From the NCBI GenBank assembly GCA_913062745.1, contig CAJXXJ010000101.1:1-9444 (forward strand): a stretch of 9,444 nt of DNA, given 5' to 3'. Both the position numbers and the translations under genes were made by a program. Position 1 is the first letter of the stretch, and each line of letters begins with the position of its first letter. Below, piece after piece: positions 6,990 through 9,444 of the stretch. Origin of the DNA: an uncultured Phaeodactylibacter sp. (lineage in GTDB: Bacteria; Bacteroidota; Bacteroidia; Chitinophagales; Saprospiraceae). The notes under the pieces were generated by a model. It had not been told where the DNA came from and did not search any database. It worked only from the letters and a program-made list of their open reading frames with translations.

Positions 6990-7001
6990 CCTCTGCGGAG
7001 G
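6990..7001 (+). promoter_or_regulatory. Hairpin containing the Shine-Dalgarno site of the ykgJ-type gene
   Basis: CCTC (6990-6993) pairs with GAGG (6998-7001) across a TGCG loop. In RNA this is a C(UGCG)G loop, a member of the stable UNCG tetraloop class. The 3' arm is part of GGAGG (6997-7001), a full Shine-Dalgarno sequence seven bases before TTG 7009. The 62-base gap shows no good TAnnTTTG box for either gene. Confidence 0.4.
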
Positions 7002-7008
7002 CCAAAAG

Positions 7009-7539
7009 TTGAGCGATATGGAGGACGAGCCCTTTAAGGAAGATATGCCCACGCGGCTGCAGCATCTCAGGCAGCGTGCTAAGAGCGACCGGAAAGCGAA
7101 TAAGAAGTACTTTAACAAACTGCGCAGGCGCCCGCCGAAGCAGCTTGACGTCACAGTGGCCCGGCTGCACGATGAGGTGTTTGAAGATACCGACTGCCTG
7201 CACTGTGCCAATTGCTGTAAGTCAGCCAGCCCCATTTTCAAAGACCGGGATATCGAACGCATTGCACGTCACCTCGGCATGCGGCCTGCTGAGTTTGTAG
7301 ACCGCTACCTTCACCTCGACAACGAAGGCGATTACGTCAATAATCAGGTGCCCTGCCAGTTTTTGGGAGACGATAATCGCTGCAGCATATACGAAGTGCG
7401 GCCTAAAGCCTGCCGGGAGTACCCGCATACCAACCACAAAAACTTCCATCAGGTACTGGACCTGACGCTGAAAAATACGACCATTTGCCCGGCGGCGCTT
7501 GAGGTGGTACGGCGGCTGCGCGAGGAGTTGCCGGTGTAG
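7009..7539 (+). CDS. YkgJ-type cysteine-cluster protein
   Basis: A 176-residue protein of the YkgJ/'putative zinc- or iron-chelating domain' family, probably cytoplasmic, with no established reaction. The N-terminal 45 residues are strongly basic (RQRAKSDRKANKKYF, KLRRRPPK) and could bind nucleic acid or a protein partner. The cluster domain follows: DCLHCANCC with C63, C66, C69 and C70, then C116 (VPCQF), C125 (NRCSIYEVRP), C135 (KACREYP) and C160 (TTICP). These eight cysteines are the usual set and could hold a metal ion or an Fe-S cluster. The start is uncertain: TTG 7009 has a GGAGG seven bases upstream, while ATG 7018 is in frame three codons later but with worse spacing. Its stop is three bases from the stop of the convergent tetR-type gene, leaving no room for a terminator. 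Confidence 0.88.
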   Translation: MSDMEDEPFKEDMPTRLQHLRQRAKSDRKANKKYFNKLRRRPPKQLDVTVARLHDEVFEDTDCLHCANCCKSASPIFKDRDIERIARHLGMRPAEFVDRYLHLDNEGDYVNNQVPCQFLGDDNRCSIYEVRPKACREYPHTNHKNFHQVLDLTLKNTTICPAALEVVRRLREELPV

Positions 7540-7542
7540 CGT

Positions 7543-8127
7543 TTACGCTTTAAGGCCCTGCATGATAAATTCCACCACCTCCTGTTCCACCTGCTCGGCA
7601 GTAAGCGCTTTGCCGGGCTGAAACCAGTCGTACAGCCAGCGTACAGAGGAGAAAATGGTGTACAGCGCCACGTTGGCGTCCATACGGCGAAATGCTCCGG
7701 CCTGCATGCCACCCTCCAGTATTTTGCGGAAGCGCTGCTCATAATCGCGCCGTAGTGCTTTGAACTCAGAAAGGTCCGGCTCGTTCAGGTGGCGCCACTC
7801 GTCGTTGAATGCGGTAACTGAGGTGGCGTCTTCCATAGCGGTGGTGATATGGAGCCGTAGCAGCTCACGTACCTGATCCGGGGCGCTCAGCGACTGCTGT
7901 TCTACCTCCTCCATGCCGCTCAGGAAGCGCTGCGCATTTTCGAAGCAGATATTTTTGAGGATTTCCTCTTTGGAGGAGATATGGTTGTAAAGGCTGGAAG
8001 CTTTCAGGTCTACAGCCTCTGCCAGGTCGCGCATGGAGGTAGCCGAGTAGCCCTTATCGCGGAACAGGCGCGCTGCCGTTTCCTGGATCAGGGCTTTTTT
8101 ACTCGTTTTCTTCTTCATTTTAGGCAT
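7543..8127 (-). CDS. TetR/AcrR-family regulator, possible PaaR-like repressor
   Basis: A 194-residue one-component transcription factor. The N-terminal TetR domain spans about residues 8-55, with the helix-turn-helix in TSMRDLAEAVDLKASSLYNHI and the typical SSKEEIL turn after it. The C-terminal ligand domain ends with SVRWLYDWFQPGKALTAEQ and a final FIMQGL; this W-x-Y-x-W-F-x-P pattern resembles TetR regulators that sense acyl-CoA thioesters, such as KstR2-type proteins (pattern recognition, not a search). It lies 12 bases downstream of paaE on the same strand, and no promoter is evident in that gap, so it is probably co-transcribed with paaE. By analogy with PaaR repressors of phenylacetate catabolism, phenylacetyl-CoA is a reasonable ligand guess. 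A TetR-like palindrome at the paaE promoter (9270-9283) would give autoregulation. M1 and M4 are both possible starts; I kept the first. Confidence 0.93.
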   Translation of the reverse strand: MPKMKKKTSKKALIQETAARLFRDKGYSATSMRDLAEAVDLKASSLYNHISSKEEILKNICFENAQRFLSGMEEVEQQSLSAPDQVRELLRLHITTAMEDATSVTAFNDEWRHLNEPDLSEFKALRRDYEQRFRKILEGGMQAGAFRRMDANVALYTIFSSVRWLYDWFQPGKALTAEQVEQEVVEFIMQGLKA

Positions 8128-8139
8128 GGTCAGTGGGGT

Positions 8140-9216
8140 TTATACATCAAAGTCAACGGAGACTTTGTCCGTTTTGGGGTGCGCCTGGCAGGTAAGGATG
8201 AAGCCGGCTTCCAGCTCGTCCTCTTCCAGTGCGTAGTTGACATCCATCTCTACCTCACCGGACACCAGCCGTGCGCGGCAGGTGCTGCACACGCCGCCCT
8301 TACAGGCGTAAGGCAGGTCGGCACCCGCTTTGAGCGCCCCGTCGAGAATCGTATCTGCATGAGAAGACAGCGGAAACTCGAAGGAGTTGCCATCCAGCTT
8401 AATTTCCACCATCGCTTCAATTTCGGGCAGTTTTTCTTTGGCAGGCTTCGATGGAGTGGCTGAGGCTTTTCCGTTACCGGTATTGAAGAGCTCGAAGTGA
8501 ATTTTTTTTCGGTCCACGCCCCGCTCCATCAGCGTTTCCCGTATGGCTTCTATCATGGGCTGCGGGCCGCAGAGGAAGAAGTCGTCCACTTCAGCCGGGT
8601 CAATTAGTTTGTCATAAAATTGCTCGCATTTGGCAGCATCAATGCGGCCGCTCAGCAGCGGGCTGCCCAGTTTTTCGCGGCTCAATACATGGAACAGGCG
8701 TAAGCGGCCCATGTATTCGTTCTTTAGCGCTTCAATCTGCTCCCGGAAAATGATGCTGTCCACCACGCGGTTGCCGTAAAACAGCGTGAAGGTGCTTTCC
8801 GGCTCCTGCTGCAGTACGGATTTCATGATTGACATGATCGGCGTGATACCGCTGCCGGCTGCGAAGGCCACATAGTCTTTTTGGTGTGCCGGGTCCAGCT
8901 GCGTGTGAAAGCGGCCCATGGGCGTCATGACTTCCAGCTCGTCTCCCGGCTGAAGCTGCTCATTGGCAAAAGTGGAAAAGCGGCCATCCGGCACTTTTTT
9001 AACGGCTACCCGCAGCTCAGCTTCCGCCGGGCTTGTACAGATGGAGTAGGAGCGGCGTACCTCTTCGCCTTTTATGTCTGCTTTCAGCGTAAGGTACTGG
9101 CCCGGCAGAAATTGATACTCCTCCTTCAGCGCTTCGGGCACCTCAAAGGCAACCGATACACATTCGTCGGTTTCGTTGCGTACTTCTCTGACTTTTAGCG
9201 GATGGAACTTTGGCAT
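8140..9216 (-). CDS. paaE: 1,2-phenylacetyl-CoA epoxidase, reductase subunit PaaE
   Basis: PaaE passes electrons from NAD(P)H through FAD and a 2Fe-2S centre to the PaaABC(D) oxygenase that epoxidises phenylacetyl-CoA. The start is ATG 9216, not the in-frame TTG at 9231, because MPKFHPLKV aligns with the E. coli PaaE start. The 358 residues show the family order: FAD-binding barrel with RRSYSIC (54-60), NAD(P)-binding domain with GSGITP (121-126) and CGPQPM (216-221), a Lys/Pro-rich linker (about 248-265), and a C-terminal plant-type ferredoxin domain with CKGGVCSTC (C305, C310, C313) and the fourth ligand C343 in LTCQAHP. The final stretch, from PYACKGGVC through NYALEEDELEAG to VDFDV, follows E. 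coli PaaE closely from memory. No paaABCD genes lie in the window, so the redox partner may be elsewhere; service to another oxygenase or desaturase is possible. Confidence 0.92.
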   Translation of the reverse strand: MPKFHPLKVREVRNETDECVSVAFEVPEALKEEYQFLPGQYLTLKADIKGEEVRRSYSICTSPAEAELRVAVKKVPDGRFSTFANEQLQPGDELEVMTPMGRFHTQLDPAHQKDYVAFAAGSGITPIMSIMKSVLQQEPESTFTLFYGNRVVDSIIFREQIEALKNEYMGRLRLFHVLSREKLGSPLLSGRIDAAKCEQFYDKLIDPAEVDDFFLCGPQPMIEAIRETLMERGVDRKKIHFELFNTGNGKASATPSKPAKEKLPEIEAMVEIKLDGNSFEFPLSSHADTILDGALKAGADLPYACKGGVCSTCRARLVSGEVEMDVNYALEEDELEAGFILTCQAHPKTDKVSVDFDV

Positions 9217-9247
9217 AATCTTCTCGTTCAATTTGGCTTTACCGGAA

Positions 9248-9261
9248 CGTTACTTATAACG
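9248..9261. repeat. Inverted repeat CGTTA-N4-TAACG in the paaE leader
   Basis: Five-base arms, CGTTA (9248-9252) and TAACG (9257-9261), flank four bases, about 20 bases downstream of the predicted paaE transcription start. The arms share the AACG/CGTT core with the main palindrome at 9270-9283, so this could be a second weaker operator. It could also be chance. Confidence 0.35.
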
Positions 9262-9269
9262 CATACGAA

Positions 9270-9283
9270 TGAACGTTCGTTTG
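9270..9283. promoter_or_regulatory. Candidate TetR-family operator at the paaE start site
   Basis: The 14-base element has AACG and CGTT half-sites separated by TT (9272-9281), with G and T flanks. It begins immediately next to the -7 box (9284-9291) and covers the expected transcription start of paaE, so a bound protein would block initiation. The AACG-N2-CGTT layout resembles the operator I recall for Thermus PaaR; that comparison is from memory. The natural candidate binder is the TetR-family protein encoded downstream of paaE. Confidence 0.6.
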
Positions 9284-9316
9284 CAAATATAGCGATAGGA
9301 ATTGGTCCAACACAAA
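9284..9316 (-). promoter_or_regulatory. Bacteroidota-type promoter of paaE-tetR
   Basis: On the minus strand, TATATTTG (9291 to 9284) is an exact match to the TAnnTTTG -7 box of the Bacteroidota primary sigma factor. A TTTG -33 element (9316 to 9313) lies 21 bases upstream, within the 17-23 spacing known for Flavobacterium. The -33 element is the end of the T-run of the terminator hairpin next to it. The predicted leader to ATG 9216 is roughly 60 bases. Confidence 0.65.
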
Positions 9317-9352
9317 AAAGTGTACCTCCTGATCATCAGAGATACACTTTTT
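9315..9352 (-). terminator. Hairpin terminator upstream of paaE, symmetric in both directions
   Basis: AAAAAGTGTA (9315-9324) pairs perfectly with TACACTTTTT (9343-9352); inside, after one mismatch, CTC (9326-9328) pairs with GAG (9339-9341), leaving a ten-base loop, CTGATCATCA. Read on the minus strand it ends in six T residues, so it should stop transcripts entering from the right before the paaE promoter. Read on the plus strand it also ends in a T-run, but no plus-strand gene leads into it. Confidence 0.65.
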
Positions 9353-9387
9353 ATGCTGAGATAAACTTTGAAGAGGCTGCCGGAAGG

Positions 9388-9444
9388 CTAACCCTCAAAA
9401 TTTTCAAAGCACCAAATATTATGGCGTACCGTAAAAGGCAAATG
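9388..9444 (-). CDS. Possible 3' end of a gene running in from the right
   Basis: On the minus strand one frame is open from the window edge to a TAG at 9388-9390, giving 18 residues: HLPFTVRHNIWCFENFEG. The fragment is too short to identify. It is supported only by position: the terminator hairpin begins about 36 bases after this stop, where the end of a minus-strand gene would be expected. Another minus frame is open through the whole edge, and a plus-strand ATG at 9421 (MAYRKRQM to the edge) is an alternative gene start. Confidence 0.3.
   Translation of the reverse strand, partial: HLPFTVRHNIWCFENFEG

Noticed and set aside
9366..9409. Inverted repeat CTTTGAA / TTCAAAG at the right edge, considered as an insertion-sequence end
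   Set aside because: Arms are only seven bases, no target duplication or transposase is visible, and the window ends too soon to judge.
9421..9444. Plus-strand ATG start reading MAYRKRQM to the window edge
   Set aside because: Eight codons with no ribosome binding site; the minus-strand reading is slightly better supported by the adjacent terminator.

Overview
This window looks like a chromosomal segment of a moderately GC-rich member of the Bacteroidota, perhaps of the Saprospiria/Lewinella type (the class is inference). The phylum-level evidence is: secretion signals ending in 'LLAQ'; a lone carboxypeptidase-regulatory-like beta domain; a membrane domain of the kind found at the N-terminus of Bacteroidota AraC-type regulators; a perfect TAnnTTTG -7 box; and several starts without a clear Shine-Dalgarno site. 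All genes look like vertically inherited housekeeping or accessory genes. I see no phage, insertion sequence, CRISPR array, tRNA or rRNA.

Layout. Bases 1-1346 are the C-terminal half of the ATP-dependent protease Lon (cut by the window edge), followed by a secreted carboxypeptidase-regulatory-like protein (1455-2102). Two tightly coupled minus-strand genes (2099-3380) encode a small secreted protein and a seven-helix membrane protein that matches the sensor half of an AraC-family regulator without its DNA-binding half. From 3553 a 71-residue membrane protein overlaps, by ATGA, a serine/threonine dehydratase-type PLP enzyme. A lipoprotein methionine sulfoxide reductase A (msrA) with a good intrinsic terminator follows. 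Next are a membrane-anchored small protein of unknown function (5608-6024), a convergent EamA-type drug/metabolite exporter (6032-6946), and a divergent YkgJ-type cysteine-cluster protein (7009-7539) whose candidate ribosome binding site lies in a small hairpin.

The right end holds a minus-strand pair: paaE (reductase of phenylacetyl-CoA epoxidase) followed after 12 bases by a TetR-family regulator. Upstream of paaE is a compact control region: a hairpin terminator whose T-run overlaps a -33 element, a perfect -7 box, and directly after it an AACG-N2-CGTT palindrome where transcription should start. The simplest reading is a self-regulated paaE-tetR operon controlled by an acyl-CoA-responsive repressor of the PaaR kind. 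No other paa genes are visible here.

I do not see a clear undescribed system. The points most worth following are the paaE-tetR control region, the sensor domain without an output domain, the small membrane protein coupled to the dehydratase, and the hairpin over the ykgJ start.
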